Position numbers and translations under genes: made by a program. A stretch of 64,000 bases of DNA from positions 12,437,223 to 12,501,222 of the forward strand of contig CM034241.1 in the NCBI GenBank assembly GCA_019916065.1. The letters are read 5' to 3'. Positions 1 through 11,362 of the stretch are shown piece by piece. Numbering within the stretch: position 1 is the first letter of the stretch; every line of letters starts with the position of its first letter. The notes beneath the pieces are model-generated. The model saw only the letters and a list, made by a program, of their open reading frames with translations, searched no databases and was not told the origin of the DNA. Origin of the DNA: Vitellaria paradoxa. Taxonomy: Eukaryota > Streptophyta > Magnoliopsida > Ericales > Sapotaceae.

Positions 1-1318
1 AATAGAAGCTATTAGTTAGGAGCACTTTGATAGTGAGTTTATAGATGATCCCTTAGAAAAGGCTTTAGTCAATAGTGAGCAGGTTGATTGTCTAATAGAC
101 TGAGCTGGAGGAATTTAGTGGAGGAGAGTTTAGAGCCTGTTATGTTAGTTAGTTAGGGGAGGCATGCTTTTGAACCATTAGAAATGCCAATAGTTAAGCC
201 TCAGATATCATTTGGTAAACCACCAATGCATGATATGAAACCTCTTCCTAGTAACTTGAAATATGCATTCCCAGGTAAAGGGGAGTTCTATCTTGTTACA
301 ATGTCAACCCAGTTAAGTATAGACCAAGAGAATAAACTTGTGACTGTCCTAAACAAACATAAGAGAGCCTTAGATTGGACCATAGCAGACTTGCAGGGAA
401 TCAGCCCTCTCATTTGCACACAGGATATTTTTAGAAGATGATGCTAAGCTCATTAGGCAGATGCAAAGAGGACTCAATCCAAACATGAAAGAAGTGGTTA
501 GGGGGGAAGTAATTAAGCTATTGGGTGTTGGCATTATTTGCCCTATATCAGATTCTAAGTGGGTGAGTCCTACAAAGGTGGTGCCTAAGAAGCTAGGTGT
601 TACTGTGATTAAAAATGAGAAAGATGAATTGATTCCTATGCTCGTCTAAAAGAATGGCACATGTGCATAAATTACTGAAAATTGAATGCAGTAATAAAAA
701 AGATCATTTTTCTCTTCCATTCCTAGACCAAGTATTAGAAAGAGTAGCAGATAGACATTTTACTATCTTTTGGATGGTTACTCAGGTTATAATCAGATTG
801 AAATTGCATTACATGATCGAGAGAAGACTATATTCACATACCCTTTTGGTATATTTGCATATTGGTGCATGCCTTTTGCCTTTGTAATGTTCCCACAACT
901 TTTCAAAGATGCATGATAAGTTTATTCAATGATTTTGTAGAAAAATTTCTTAAAGTGTTTATAGATGACTTCTCAGTGTATGAGAGTGATTCAATGCATG
1001 TTTAAAAGATCTTGAGAAGGTGTTAGCTAGATGTGAGAAGAAGAACTTGGTTTTGAACTAGAAAAAAATGTCACCTTCATGGTGATTCATGGTATTGTCC
1101 TTAACCACATAGTGTCTTCCAAGGGGATAGAAGTAGATAAGGCTAAAGTGGAGATAATTCAAAAACTTCCTACTCCTAGGAGTGTTAAAGATGTTAGATC
1201 AATCCTAAGCCACGCCAATTTTTATAGAAGATTTATTGCATCATTCAGTGCCATAGCCAGACTTCTGTGTAAGCTTCTATCTCAGGATGTCCCATTTGAC
1301 TTGACACTTGAGTGTTAG
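1..1318 (+). pseudogene. Athila-type Ty3/Gypsy reverse transcriptase remnant
   Basis: Decayed pol reading in several frames. Seen: the pre-RT stretch LKPLPS-like at 235-260, WTIADLQGISP at 376-408, RLNPNMKEVV at 471-500, SDSKWVSPTKVVPKK at 550-594, then the finger/palm region to about 880. The catalytic motif FIDD (956-973) survives. The thumb and connection follow with SSKGIEVDKAKVEIIQKLP and FYRRFIASFSAIA (1100-1260). These phrases are typical of the Athila clade of plant Metaviridae. The frame is broken by stops and shifts at about 441, 649, 887, 920-1078 and 1318, so no product is expected. The 5' end lies outside the window. Domain assignment is firm; clade assignment rests on recognised motifs. 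Confidence 0.9.
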
Positions 1319-1800
1319 GCTTCATTTGATAGACTAAAGGTGTTACTTACTTTAGCTCCCATAATATAGACACTTAATTGGACCTTACCATTTGAGCTTA
1401 TGTGTGATGCTAATGACTTTACGATTGGTGAAGTGTTGGGCCAGAGGAAAGACAAGAGACCACATGTGTGATGTACTATGCTAGTAAGTTCTTTAGTGAT
1501 GCATAAAAGATTACACAACTACTGAGAAGGAATTACTAGCAATAGTATATGCCTTGGACAAATTTAGATCATATTTTGTTGTCTCTCATGTTATTGTATG
1601 CACTGATCATGTTGCATTGAAGTATCTCTTGACCAAACAAGATGCCAAGCCTAGACTCATTAGGTGGATCCTATTGCTTCAAGAGTTTGATATTGAGATA
1701 AAAGACCAAAAAAAAAAAAAAAAAGAAAGAAAGAGTTGAAAATGTAGTAGTGGATCACCTCTCAAGGCTTCCACACCAAGACTTGGCATCTCTTAACCCT
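1319..1800 (+). pseudogene. Athila-type RNase H remnant
   Basis: Continues the preceding RT. LPFELMCDAND at 1387-1420 carries the first RNase H aspartate context, followed by VLGQRKDK, then [19 protein letters not shown] and [29 protein letters not shown] between 1555 and 1700. A run of about 17 A at 1709-1725 sits where the LSR-type boundary begins, and DHLSRLP follows at 1751-1771. Frames change at least three times. RNase H would degrade the RNA template during reverse transcription in an active relative; here it is dead. Confidence 0.85.
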
Positions 1801-1989
1801 CCCATCAATGAAGCTTTTCTTGATGAACATCTATTCCAAGTGTTCATTGTAGATTCTCCTATGATCCCCCTAGTTTACAGACATAGCCAATTACTTAGCT
1901 ACTGGTTCTATACCATTTCACTAGACTCTACTTGATAGGAAGAAATTCTTTAAGAATATGAGAAAATTTTTCTAGGATGATCCATATTT

Positions 1990-3124
1990 GTTCAAGTATT
2001 GAGAAGGAGTTTAATAGTGTCATTAACATTTGTCATACATTAACTTGTGGAGGCCACTTCTCTTCTACAAAGGCTATAGCTAAGATCTTGTAATGTGGAC
2101 TGTATTAGCCTACTATGTTCTATGATGTGCATGCTTTTCGTGTTTCTTCTGACAGATGCCAAAAGATTGATAGCCTCACTAGGAGAAACATGATGCCTCT
2201 TTACCACATTTATATGCTTGACATTTTTTATTGTTGGGGAATGGACTTCACGAGGCCTTTCTTGAATTCATTTGGTTATGAATATATTCTTCTAGCTATT
2301 GATTATGCTTCTAACTGGGTATAAGCTATCCAAACTAGGACCAATGACCATAGGGTGGCAATTAAATTTTTGAAAGAAAATGTATTCTCTAGATTTGGTA
2401 TGCTTAGGGTAGTGATAAGTGATAGGGGAAACACACTTTTACAACAGACTTATTGGAATTTTGACGAAAAAGTATGGGGTAATGCATAAAGTTGGGATAG
2501 CCTATCAGCCTCAAGCTAGTGGTCAAGTTGAGATTGCCATTAAGAGAATCATTGAGAAGTCAGTGAATCCAAATAGGAAATATTAGTCCCTGAGGTTAGT
2601 TGATGCACTTTGGGCATGTAGGACTGCATACAAGACCATCCTTGGCATGTCTCCTTATATATTGGTTTATAGAAATCCTTGTCATTTACTTGTTGTACTA
2701 GAACATAAAGAATATTAGATAGCTAGGCATTTCAATGAAAATATAGATGAGTTAGGCATCCATAGGAAATTACAGCACAATGAAATCAGAGGAAATCAGG
2801 AATGGTGCATATGAAAATTCTAAAGTGTTTAAAATAAATATAAAAATGTTGCATAATTCACACATCAATAGGAAGGTGTTGGTTGTAGGCCAGAAAGTTT
2901 TACTATATGTTTCCAAGTTGCATTTCTTCTTAGGAAAGCTGAAGTCTAGGTGGACTGGTCTGTTTGTCAATAGAAACATTACTAAGCATGGGGCTGTTGA
3001 TATAAAAAATCTAAGTACAGGAAATGTTTTTAGGGTAAATGGTCGCAGGCTTAAAGCTAACTGTGAGAATTTTGTGGCTAAAGTTGATTGTTGGGATCTT
3101 GAGGATCCTCTTGATTATTTCTAA
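1990..3124 (+). pseudogene. Athila-type integrase remnant
   Basis: The zinc-binding region is recognisable around 2015-2160: CHT near 2032, GGHFSSTKAIAKIL, then DRCQK in place of CDRCQ. The core begins with WGMDFTRPFLNSFGYEYILLAIDYAS (2238-2314) and holds the VISDRG motif at 2411-2428. The C-terminal part reads EIRNGAYENSKVFK, VGQKVLLYVSKL, LKSRWTGLFVN and FRVNGRRLKAN (2785-3060), the usual end of Athila pol, which lacks a chromodomain. TGG to TAG is visible at about 2107 (GLY-stop-PT). Many other stops are present. The end is set by TAA at 3122-3124. Confidence 0.88.
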
Positions 3125-3560
3125 TTGATGAATGAACCTTTTTCTGTATTATAATAGTTTAATTTTATTAGTTTTTCATGTTTTTTTATTTTTTATAGTT
3201 TAATTTTATTAGTTTTTCATGTTTTTTATTTTTTTTATTTTTTTCTCTTTTCAAACTCGGTTAAAAAAAAAAAACTAATGTCTTTGGCATTCTTCACTGT
3301 ACCTTGTAATTCAATAAGGAGTAAGTATTGAATTAGTTGGGGGGAGAATGGTTTTGAGGTCTGTTAATTTTTTTCTCCCTGTTTTCTAACTAGTTTCAAG
3401 TTTTTTATGTTTTGTGTTCGAAGTTTTTTTTTTATTTTTTTTATTTTATAGTTGTTGGAATGATTAGATAGCTCATCAAGTTATCTTCTTTCCCCAAGAA
3501 TTTTCAATTCTTTCATTCTATACATTAAGGACAATGCATGATTTTAGTTGGGGCATACAA
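3125..3560 (+). other. 3' noncoding region of the Athila-type element, with PPT-like tract
   Basis: There is no open frame after the pol stop. T-rich sequence precedes a purine block TTGGGGGGAGAATGG at 3337-3351. A second block follows at 3525-3556, TTAAGGACAATGCATG then AGTTGGGG. The phrase GAGGACAATG...TTGGGG is common between pol and the 3' LTR of such elements; the same phrase occurs on the minus strand at 38381-38415. Which block primed plus-strand synthesis is not resolved. Confidence 0.55.
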
Positions 3561-4581
3561 TTTGAGACCGATAGATGTTTTGAGGTATTCTGAGGAAATT
3601 ATGTCCATATATGAGGAATGCTGTGAATTTTGAAAATTTTGAATTTTATTGATAATTATGAATCTAATTGATAATGAATAATGAAATTGAGTATATTGAG
3701 CATAAAATAGAAATTGAGAATTAGACAATTGATAGCTGATAGTTCATGAGTAAGCATTGAATTGTTGATAACTGATGTTGTGAAAACATTGCTTGAAGTT
3801 TGAAGACGTGAGTTGAATTTCGAACTGATTATGCAAATCGATAAAAAAAAAAAAAATTAGGACTTAGATGTTGTTAGAAATATGTTTGGAGTCCAATTAA
3901 TGATGGAACATGGCTTAAGAAAACTTTAGGAAGTCTATTGACAGAAGCCTCATCCTTGAATTACCGATGCAAAAATCTGATATTGAGCCATGTCCAGATT
4001 CATATTACCTGTACATTTTGAGGACAACTTTTGATAGCCAAATTTCTATATTTGAATGCAGCTTTGCCTTATTCGGATACTATTTTGAGCCTTTGGAATA
4101 AATTTACACAAGGGTATATTCGGATAGTGCTCATTCTTATTCTAATATTCTACTAAACTAAATTTGCATTAGTTAATGCTCAGCTTATTCGAATACTCTC
4201 AGGTTATATCTGAATGCATCCCTAAGTCATTTTAAAAGCCATTAGCAATGCTCTAAATATATCTGGATATTCCTTAGCCTTATTCGGATACCTAAGCCCA
4301 TCCATTTTAAAACCAGTTAAGTCATCAGTTCACTAATATTCTCCATTCAAACAAAAACACTAGGTATTCGAACACCTTTCATCTTCCAAACATAAATCTC
4401 CTTCTTCCACCCCATAAATCCATTCTAACTACCAAAATAAAACTTTTAATCCATTCTATTAAAGTGGTCGATTGCTTTAGCGTGGGGATTTAGGGGTTTG
4501 TTCAAAGTTGAAAGAAATCACAATTTCTGGTGTGTCGGAAAGGGAGGGTTGCTCTGTATTGTGCATAAAGTGTTTGAAAAA
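3561..4581 (+). mobile_element. probable Athila-type LTR (truncated or interrupted)
   Basis: This follows the PPT-like tract and has no coding potential. It is assigned as LTR mainly because its word array (3990-4375) matches the array in the LTR at 42641-44395, where a TATA box lies just downstream. No clear TG start or CA end was found, and a Tekay-like solo LTR is inserted at 4582. Confidence 0.45.
3990..4375 (+). repeat. reiterated TATTCGGATAC word array
   Basis: At least seven variants of a near-palindromic word lie within about 310 bp: TTATTCGGATACT (4071), TATATTCGGATAG (4114), TTATTCGAATACT (4188), TATATCTGAATGC (4205), TATATCTGGATAT (4258), TTATTCGGATACC (4281) and GGTATTCGAACACC (4362). 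The ideal palindrome is TATCCGGATA. Spacing is irregular, so this is not a simple tandem repeat. Confidence 0.8.
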
Positions 4582-4867
4582 TGTAATATCCCGATTTTTC
4601 ATATTAAACTAAATTGATGATATTTAACAAGTTTAGAATGTAATGGTGTGTTAATTTCATCAATGTGAGTCATTAGGGATGTAATGGGTTGAAATTTTGG
4701 AAATAAAGAACATAATTCTTAGACTTAGCCATTTTTGGCATGAAAATGGAGCTGAAGGGTGCCAATGCTCTTTGTGGGGCGCCCATGGTGTACTACAAAA
4801 TGTCAGACCGAACCCTCTTTGGGTCAATCACTTAACGATCACTTCGTTTACTAAACCCAGGGGAAGG

Positions 4868-4874
4868 TATATAG
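4868..4874 (+). promoter_or_regulatory. putative TATA box of solo LTR
   Basis: TATATAG about 290 bp from the LTR start. GC-rich words (GGGTGCCAATG, GGGGCGCCCATGG) lie 75-115 bp upstream, and a GA-rich leader follows. Confidence 0.45.
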
Positions 4875-4938
4875 AGAGAGGGTGTAGGTGCACTATAGTC
4901 TGCTTGGAGAGCAATCCAAATATGTGTATATAGGTGTA

Positions 4939-4960
4939 GAAGAGAGAGAGAGAGAGAGAG
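4939..4960 (+). repeat. (GA)n microsatellite
   Basis: Uninterrupted GA dinucleotides, 11 units, just downstream of the putative LTR TATA box. Confidence 0.95.
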
Positions 4961-5550
4961 TTTGTAAGGTTGGAAGAAGGAACCAAGAGAGAAGCTAGGA
5001 ACTAAAGGAAGCTGAATAGCTTGGGAGCTTAGTAAGTGATTTAATCTTTAACCAAACTCAAATCAGTTTTGTAGAAATGAAATTAAGTGACTAAGGAACA
5101 TTTCTATATGGTTTGTTTGTTGTTAGGATCAAAGGGTGAGAAGATCTATCAATCCAAATTTGGTAGCCACAACCAGGGGGGTTTACTACTTTCGTGCTTC
5201 ATCTTGTTCAAGCTTGAGATAGGGAATTTTAGCCTTTTATTTGCATATATGAGATATGAAGAGTTAGAAGAATGTTGTTGTAATGTTTATTTAAGGATTT
5301 GAAAGCATGAGGAGGTAAATCGGATTGTGTAATATAAGTGTATATATGTATGTATAGGTTGGATTTAAAATTTTGATTTGATGAAATAGGTAAATTAAAC
5401 CTAGTTTTAATTGCCTTCCTAAGAGTCTTTTGGATCCTTAACAACATTTAAAAATAAAGTTTTGAATTAAACAGTGGATTTGGCAAAGTTTAGAACCCAA
5501 AACCTTGAGATAAAACTCGGATAGATCAAAGTAACCTTTCTATATGCAAA

Positions 5551-5630
5551 TGGGTGCCTATGGATTTTTGAGGGGTGCCCATGCCTCTTGAGGGGCACGC
5601 ATGAACCCTTGAGGGGTGCCCATGACCCTC
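5551..5630 (+). repeat. reiterated GGGGTGCCCATG words
   Basis: Four variants in 80 bp: GGGTGCCTATGG, GGGGTGCCCATGCC, GGGGCACGCATG and GGGGTGCCCATGACC. The same word is upstream of the TATA box at 4756-4786 (GGGTGCCAATG, GGGGCGCCCATGG), so it flanks the presumed transcription start on both sides. Confidence 0.85.
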
Positions 5631-6171
5631 TATCCAGAATGCCCAGTTTGTTCCTTTATATGAAAACTTGTATATTTTCAATCTAAACCCTTATGACATT
5701 AAATAGATAACCTAGAGTGATTAAATAGGTGAAAATTATATGAATTACAGTGTGAAAAGAAATACTTGGATAGGGTGATTGGTTTTTAAGACATGTTTAG
5801 TATTGCCTTAATATTAAACTTATGAGTACACATCTTATGCTTGATATATGTTTCATATAAAATTATTTCAATATTTTTAATGGAAATTTAGTGATGTTTG
5901 ATTATAAAATAAATTGAGATTACATTAGTGGGGTGAAGAAATAATAGAAGGAAATGATAATATGTTAATGTCGTAGTGTAATGAGTTGAGATTGTTGAAA
6001 TGGTTGATTATGGTGGTATAAGTTATTGATAATATGATAAGATGTAAAGTGATAATATTAGTTGGAATAAAATGAGATAATTAGAAATGTGATTGATATT
6101 GAGACATGAGGATGGTGGGTAATATAGAATAGGAAGGGTATAGAGATTACCCTAGGGTTGAAGGACCCAAA

Positions 6172-6215
6172 CTTGCGCAAGGATTGGTGTTCATGCCAGT
6201 AGATTAGTAGCCTAC
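6172..6215 (+). repeat. paired palindromes conserved in Tekay-type LTRs
   Basis: CTTGCGCAAG (6172-6181, perfect) is followed by GATTGG and then the 17-mer GTAGATTAGTAGCCTAC (6199-6215), a near palindrome. The same pair, with different but still self-complementary first arms, occurs in the other Tekay-type LTRs of the window (22149-22202 and 29046-29089 on minus, 58327-58343 on minus; the second palindrome alone at 47698-47714). Confidence 0.85.
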
Positions 6216-6230
6216 AACATGATGTGTGGT

Positions 6231-6335
6231 AAGGCTAATCATGGCCTCTAATGACGATGTAAACTAAGGCTAATCATGGCCTTTAACGGTGATATAAACT
6301 AATGCTAATCGTGGCTTTTAACGATGACATTGATT
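6231..6335 (+). repeat. 35-bp tandem repeat, three copies
   Basis: Units begin at 6231 (AAGGCTAATCATGGCCT), 6266 (AAGGCTAATCATGGCCT) and 6301 (AATGCTAATCGTGGCTT). Each unit can form a small hairpin AAGGC...GCCTT. It occupies the place of the hairpin array in the complete Tekay LTR. Confidence 0.9.
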
Positions 6336-7048
6336 GTGCCCACCTTGTAAATAGAATGAGAATAGAACCTAAATAAAGATGATTATGAAAAGATTGATTA
6401 AGTAAATGATAGCTAAATTAAAAGATGGGATTAATGATAGTGATCATGACATAGAATTATATAAGGTTTATTTTGATAATAAAATTATGATGCCTATACG
6501 GATAAAGACTTGGATTTTTTATACGGTGTTGCATGATTATGTTGAGTTATGTTGAATTATCAATTTTAGCATTGTTTTACATTATTGCTTTACATATTAT
6601 ATATGTTTTCATGAAACTTTGTAAGCACAAGTGGACGAGTGCTCATGTCCCTACAGATTTCATTACAGGAGCATATCCTAAGTAATAGGTGGCATTGGAG
6701 GGATTAAAGTGCATGAGCTGATGTAAACATTACATTTTTCATTTATTTAAATTAACATTTTTATTTGGGACTGTAATATTATATTAATTTAGAGATTTAT
6801 TCGATTGAGTTGTAAAAATCATAAGGCCTATTTTGTGTATGGTTATAATTATGGGATATGTTGGAGCATGATGGCCTGGTAATAGGTGAGGCTTAGTGTA
6901 TATTATGTTATGTTATTATCTTATGTGGACGTTGCTCTAGGGTTGTCTTATTGCTCTGATTAGAGGTTGGTTGTTTAGCGTATGATATGTTTGTTATTCA
7001 CTCACCCCTCGAGTCACAAGATCAGAAGCATGACCAAAAAAAAAAAAA

Positions 7049-7690
7049 TCGCAATCCCTCTTAAGAAGAAAACTAGGGTTTCTTAGAAAGAAGAAGGCTT
7101 CCAAAGAATAAGTTTGTGGATCAGGAATTAAAAAGGTAAAACTTTTGCTCAATCTTCACATAAACCAGTAGAGGTTTTATCCCATAATCAAACACAACCT
7201 CCTTTCCCTATTACTGAAAATAATTCATGCACTGACAATGAACCTAATCCTCAACCAACTGCTCCATCTCAAATTTTTTCCATTTACTTCGATCTTGAAC
7301 AAACTCCTACCCCTGCTGCACCTACATACTCAAAATCTAGATTCATTAATAAGAAATCAAAGTTGAGGTATACGGATCGTTACTTCAAAAGACTTGTACT
7401 CTGTGAAAGGGGAATAAAGGTAATGATTATACTAAACCACCCATGAATTACTAGAATTTTTCAAAAGAGGAATTGAATAGGATAGGTGAGCATTGAGTAA
7501 AAAGCAATTATCACCACTGAGGTTGGAAAAAAACCCATTCCTTTAACCCCCAAAAAATAGAAAGTTTTAGTGATGCACCTTATAGAGAGATTCCTGATAT
7601 AAAGAACCAAAGGTTGAATGGGAGGAGCAATTGACTAAAGACAACCTAGCTAAGCATTTTATTTGGAAATTCTCAAGCTTAATGGTTAGG
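7049..7690 (+). pseudogene. gag-like / plant-transposon-protein fragment
   Basis: One frame is open from about 7138 to the TGA at 7444-7446 and contains SRFINKKSKLRYTDRY followed by LVLCERGIKV. This resembles the SRF-x-KKAEERY...KERGF signature common in gag-like proteins of Athila-type elements. Before it lies a Pro/Thr/Gln-rich linker, as in many gag N-termini. Beyond 7446 the frame is lost, although weak similarity may continue to about 7690. It may be the coding side of the element into which the solo LTR inserted. Identification is from motif memory only. Confidence 0.45.
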
Positions 7691-8089
7691 CTCGAGGTTC
7701 TTCAAAACTAAACTTACACCTAGATTATCACACCCTAGGTTCTAATAGGAGAACAAAGTATGATAACTAAACTTACTCATCAGTTTCACTATAATGCTGT
7801 TTAAACATATTGCATATAACCCAGGTCTTAAGCGCATGACTCTTTGTTTATTTATAAGCTTGACAATAACTGGATCCACTGCTAACCTTTGTCAGTGTCA
7901 ATTTCTACTACCCAAGTGCCTTTTTATATAAAACCCATGAAATAGAGTGAGTTGCTAAGCTTAATAGGAAAAATATTTACATAATTTCATTTAGTATTTT
8001 TATATAAAAATAGAGGTAAAGTGTCCACAGTAACTGTCATTATCATATAAAATAGATGGTAACAACACATATTAAGTAAATAAGTAATG
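7691..8089. other. no gene seen
   Basis: AT-rich, with no open frame of note and no recognised repeat. It probably belongs to the retroelement remnants on either side. Confidence 0.5.
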
Positions 8090-8836
8090 GAATGCTCATA
8101 CAAAGTGCTTATGATTGTCTCTCAATGAAGAAAGAGCGGATACACCTTAAGTGCAAGGTGATCAGTTATAGTAATTTAAATTTATAGAACGGTGAAGTAC
8201 CGATCGTACGTACATGGAAAGGAGTAATGAACTCACAATTCTTCTTATTTCAATTAGTAAGTGTCACATAAGAAAAATCAAGAAAAATTGGTTTGAATTT
8301 TGACTATGAAACCTACCTAGGCATTTTGTCAAAACCTAGGAGGCGACAATTAAATCCAATTTAAAACTTGTAATGAAAACTTAAATGAAACTAAAAACAA
8401 TTATAAAAAGGTCTTGGATCAAATCAATTCAAGTAGTGATTTCTATGGATTTTTAAGGAGAACAATGATTAATCAATTTAGTTATAAAATCAAGTTCACT
8501 TGGTTAAATCTCTAGATTGAACGTGTAATAATTCGTATAGAATACATGAGAGTTCTAGGTGGCAATACACATACAAAATCCTTAAGATCATGCACGAAAA
8601 TTCTAACTAAGTAACTAGCATATAATGTACATGCAATATATAATCAAGAGTTAATTAAGAAATATCTAGTGATTTCAAAGGATCCAAACAAATAATCATC
8701 ATTCATCACAAATCTAAAGGGAATTGAACATTGAATCACAATTAAGAACAGTAGTTAATAAGTTTGGTGAGAAAGTTGGGTTCATCTTATTGGAAATTCA
8801 AATCAAACACTTAGAGTGTATAATCTATAAAGAGTA
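8090..8836 (-). mobile_element. distal part of an Athila-type LTR (minus strand)
   Basis: On the minus strand the end reads CCTTGCACTTAAGG (about 8140-8155), preceded by the ACGATCGGTAC block. This resembles the LTR 3' signatures at 36770-36835 (minus) and 44300-44390 (plus). The LTR is interrupted at 8836 by the three-LTR array and resumes at 15934. Sequence 8520-8760 is partly repeated at 15940-16145. Confidence 0.5.
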
Positions 8837-9479
8837 TGTCGTACCCCTATTCTAGGTTACATATTTAATTCCTTAAATAGAGAGGACACATTTATATCCT
8901 CTATTTATAATAAGTTAATAATCACATAACATGTATAATCCTATATTAAAAAAAATACTACCTGTCAGATTTATGTTAACTCCTTGGCAAAATGAACAAA
9001 ATCTCACAAACACTTAAATATGTACAAACTCATGTCTCTAACATATTAAGTCAAGCTTTAGTCTGATACTGTTAAAACTCTAGGTTTATTTACACAAACT
9101 CCCAAATACTAACTTGTGATTAAATTAGGGATACAGACCACTTAAAGATTCTCCAGGCAATTATAGCCACTTTTAGACTAAACCTGAAATGTGTAAATTT
9201 AGATGTAAGTGTCGCACACTCAGTGGAGGCATTAACCTTAAGATAAAATATAATAAATAGACACCAAAGGTAATCCACAGTTATTATGTAGACAACTACC
9301 CCACGATCGAATAATAATAATTTTAACTGTATCATAACTAACAGAAATAAGAAATATCTCAACACATAATTCATTGTCACTTTTCATTTATCAACCATCA
9401 TCATCAACACTAGGCCCTAACTAGCCATCGTATGGCATATTTGCATGATAAATGATTCAAATAATAATGTTACACATGT

Positions 9480-9700
9480 TTGGCTCCATCTGGCCCATGA
9501 GTTGAGCACTCAACTGTTGACAATAGCTTTAATTTAGTATGTCCCATTAGCCCCATATAGCTTAGCCCCATCCGGCCTCATTACTCATCCCATATGACCT
9601 GGCCTAATCTGACATTTTTTTTGTTCTTTTTTCCTCTTTTTGGCCTCATCTGGCCTTATTTGTTTTCTTTTTCTGGCCCTATCTGGCCTGGTCTTATCTA
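9480..9700. repeat. reiterated GCCCCATCTGGCC words in LTR A
   Basis: Variants of GGCCCCATCTGGCCTCATT recur at least eight times, separated by T-rich spacers. The same block occurs in LTR B (about 12215-12440) and LTR C (about 14925-15140). The word has partial dyad symmetry, GGCC..AT..GGCC. Here the array lies downstream of the putative TATA box, unlike most arrays in the window. Confidence 0.8.
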
Positions 9701-10104
9701 ACGATAATGCAAGTGTAATGCACACAATCCCTACTGATATGCAATAATATCTTTTTCTAAATAAAATATTACTTCCCCAAATTTATCATTCCACAAATAA
9801 TCAAAATTCATATCCAACACAATAAATACATGAATATTCAGCATTTCATATCAAAATAATTAACTAATAACAACAACAAATGAACAGATAAAATTTAACA
9901 AATATTTAATACCCTTTACCTTTAAGCTTAATATACCCACCTGAATAGTAGATACTCTAAGAAAATCAAACTACTGGGGTGGTTGCTATTAATTATCCTT
10001 GGTGCTCAACAGTTTGGCCAAAATCCTTAATTTTTATCCCTTGTTTCTCCTTTTTCCTCACTGTTTTTTTTTTCTTAGTTCTCTACTGTGTTTTTTAACT
10101 ATTA

Positions 10105-10112
10105 CTTTTATA
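10105..10112 (-). promoter_or_regulatory. putative LTR TATA box
   Basis: TATAAAAG on the minus strand about 390 bp into LTR A. LTR B and LTR C keep TATAAAG at the same place (about 12828-12836 and 15535-15543). This implies U3 of about 0.4 kb and a long R-U5. Confidence 0.5.
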
Positions 10113-10511
10113 CTGTGTATACATGAGATATATATATACCCCTTTGGTGGATTGTTTCCACCACCTAAACTTTCCCTTCAATTTTTTTTTTTTTTTTACT
10201 TAACGCCAAACACGTGGCCATTAATAGGCTTACATAGCACGTACATATGTAAAACTTACCATAATAAGAAAAGATAGCATGGGTAAACTTACACCCATAT
10301 GGCTAGCCACATCACCACCCTAATCCAATAATTAATTTAATTTAATTAAATACTAACAATTGCATTAATCACTAATTAGTTTAAATTAAGATTAAATAAA
10401 TTTAAAAATAATACCCAATTAACACAAATAAAATTTCTAAGTATGAAACAAAAAATAAAAATTAAATCAATAATGTATATAACATTTCAAGATGTCACAA
10501 CTCTCTTTCCC

Positions 10512-10700
10512 TTAAGGGATTTCATCCTTAAAATTCTTACCTGTTGGAAATAAGTAGGGGTATTGTTTTTGCATATTCTCTTCACTCTCCCAAGTGGCCG
10601 CCTTCACAGTGTGGCTTCTCCATAGCACCTTTACTAAAGGCACTGTCTTATTCCACAAAACTTGATTCATTTTATCTAGAATTTGCACTGGCTCATCATT
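10512..10700 (-). pseudogene. chromodomain tail of chromovirus integrase, internal copy 1
   Basis: The minus-strand frame DEPVQILDKMNQ...KTVPLVKVLWRSHTV...ATWESEENM...YPYLFP ends at TAA 10512-10514. These are the hallmarks of the C-terminal chromodomain of Tekay/Del chromoviruses: EPV-ILD, PLVKVLW, ATWE, YP-LF. Chromodomains are thought to steer integration to heterochromatin. It lies directly downstream of gag; the whole protease-to-integrase core is absent. Confidence 0.88.
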
Positions 10701-10744
10701 TCAAAGGTAGAAATTCGAGATCTAATAGAAAGCTCCAATCTCTG

Positions 10745-11362
10745 CTAGAATATTCGGGACTTTGCATCTTTTCTTTGCACCAATTCTGAAGCAAATGTAA
10801 ATAATGCAGTAACTTGAGCTTTATACTCCAAATCAAAGATCCTTCCTTGCTTCAAAGTAATAAACTTCTGTTCTTTTGCATATCTATTTGACTGGGGGAA
10901 ATACTTATCATTGAAGGCATTAGTAAATTGATTCCAAGTCATTCCAGCAGCTGATAATCTTTTTTGTAGCTTCCCACCAAAGCCTAGTTTGATTTCTTAA
11001 CATAAATGTGGCTAGAATTATTTTGTCTTTGTCAAAAATCCTCATTACCTTAAAAATTATCTCCATGCTCTTCAGCCAATCTTCGGTTTCCAAAGGGTTA
11101 ATAGTACTAGAAAATGATGTGGGTCTCAACTTAAGGAATTGCTCATAAATGGGGCCATATGCCTCTGGCCTGCACCTCTGTTTTGTTTGTAGTTCTACTA
11201 ATCTGGCCACGACCTCAATCACCTTTTCTACCAGGTCTCGCTAGTGTTGAACTAGAGGCTAATCCCCCTGACCTCTTGTTGTCCTGAAGCTTATACCATT
11301 TGTTTGATCTATCCAACTGAGCTCTTTTTCTCTACTACCTCAGAGATGTGTCCAATGTTCAT
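10745..11362 (-). pseudogene. gag remnant, internal copy 1
   Basis: Retrotransposon gag domain on the minus strand, starting at ATG 11362-11360 (MNIGHISEVVE). The conserved region reads FLKLRPTSF, DWLKSMEIIF, ATFMLRNQTRLWWEA, then NAFNDKYFPQS, FITLKQGRIFDLEY and ALFTFASELV. Frames 10920-11222 and 10745-10942 overlap, showing a frameshift near 10930. Stops lie upstream (about 11225-11330). No zinc knuckle remains because the deletion begins before it. The product would be the capsid-like structural protein; this copy is dead. Confidence 0.87.

Larger units (their letters stand above)
4582..7036 (+). mobile_element. solo LTR, Tekay-like chromovirus type
   Basis: Starts TGTAATATCCCGATTTTTC, matching the 5' end of the complete Tekay LTR (TGTAATAACCCAGATTTC on the minus strand at 23226). 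Ends around GCATGACCA, resembling the GGCGTGACA end. Shared internal landmarks are the palindrome pair at 6172-6215 and ATTGCTCTGATTAGAGG near 6949. AAAAA lies on both sides (4577-4581 and in the A-run after 7036), compatible with a TSD but weak because it is homopolymeric. No PBS follows the right end and no PPT precedes the left end, so it reads as a solo LTR left by LTR-LTR recombination. Confidence 0.72.
8837..10499 (-). repeat. LTR A of the array
   Basis: 1663 bp. On the minus strand it starts TGTGACATCTTGAAATG and ends GGGTACGACA. It contains a TATAAAAG box at 10105-10112 (minus) and reiterated GCCCCATCTGGCC words at 9480-9700. Left flank GAGTA is the presumed TSD. Confidence 0.92.
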
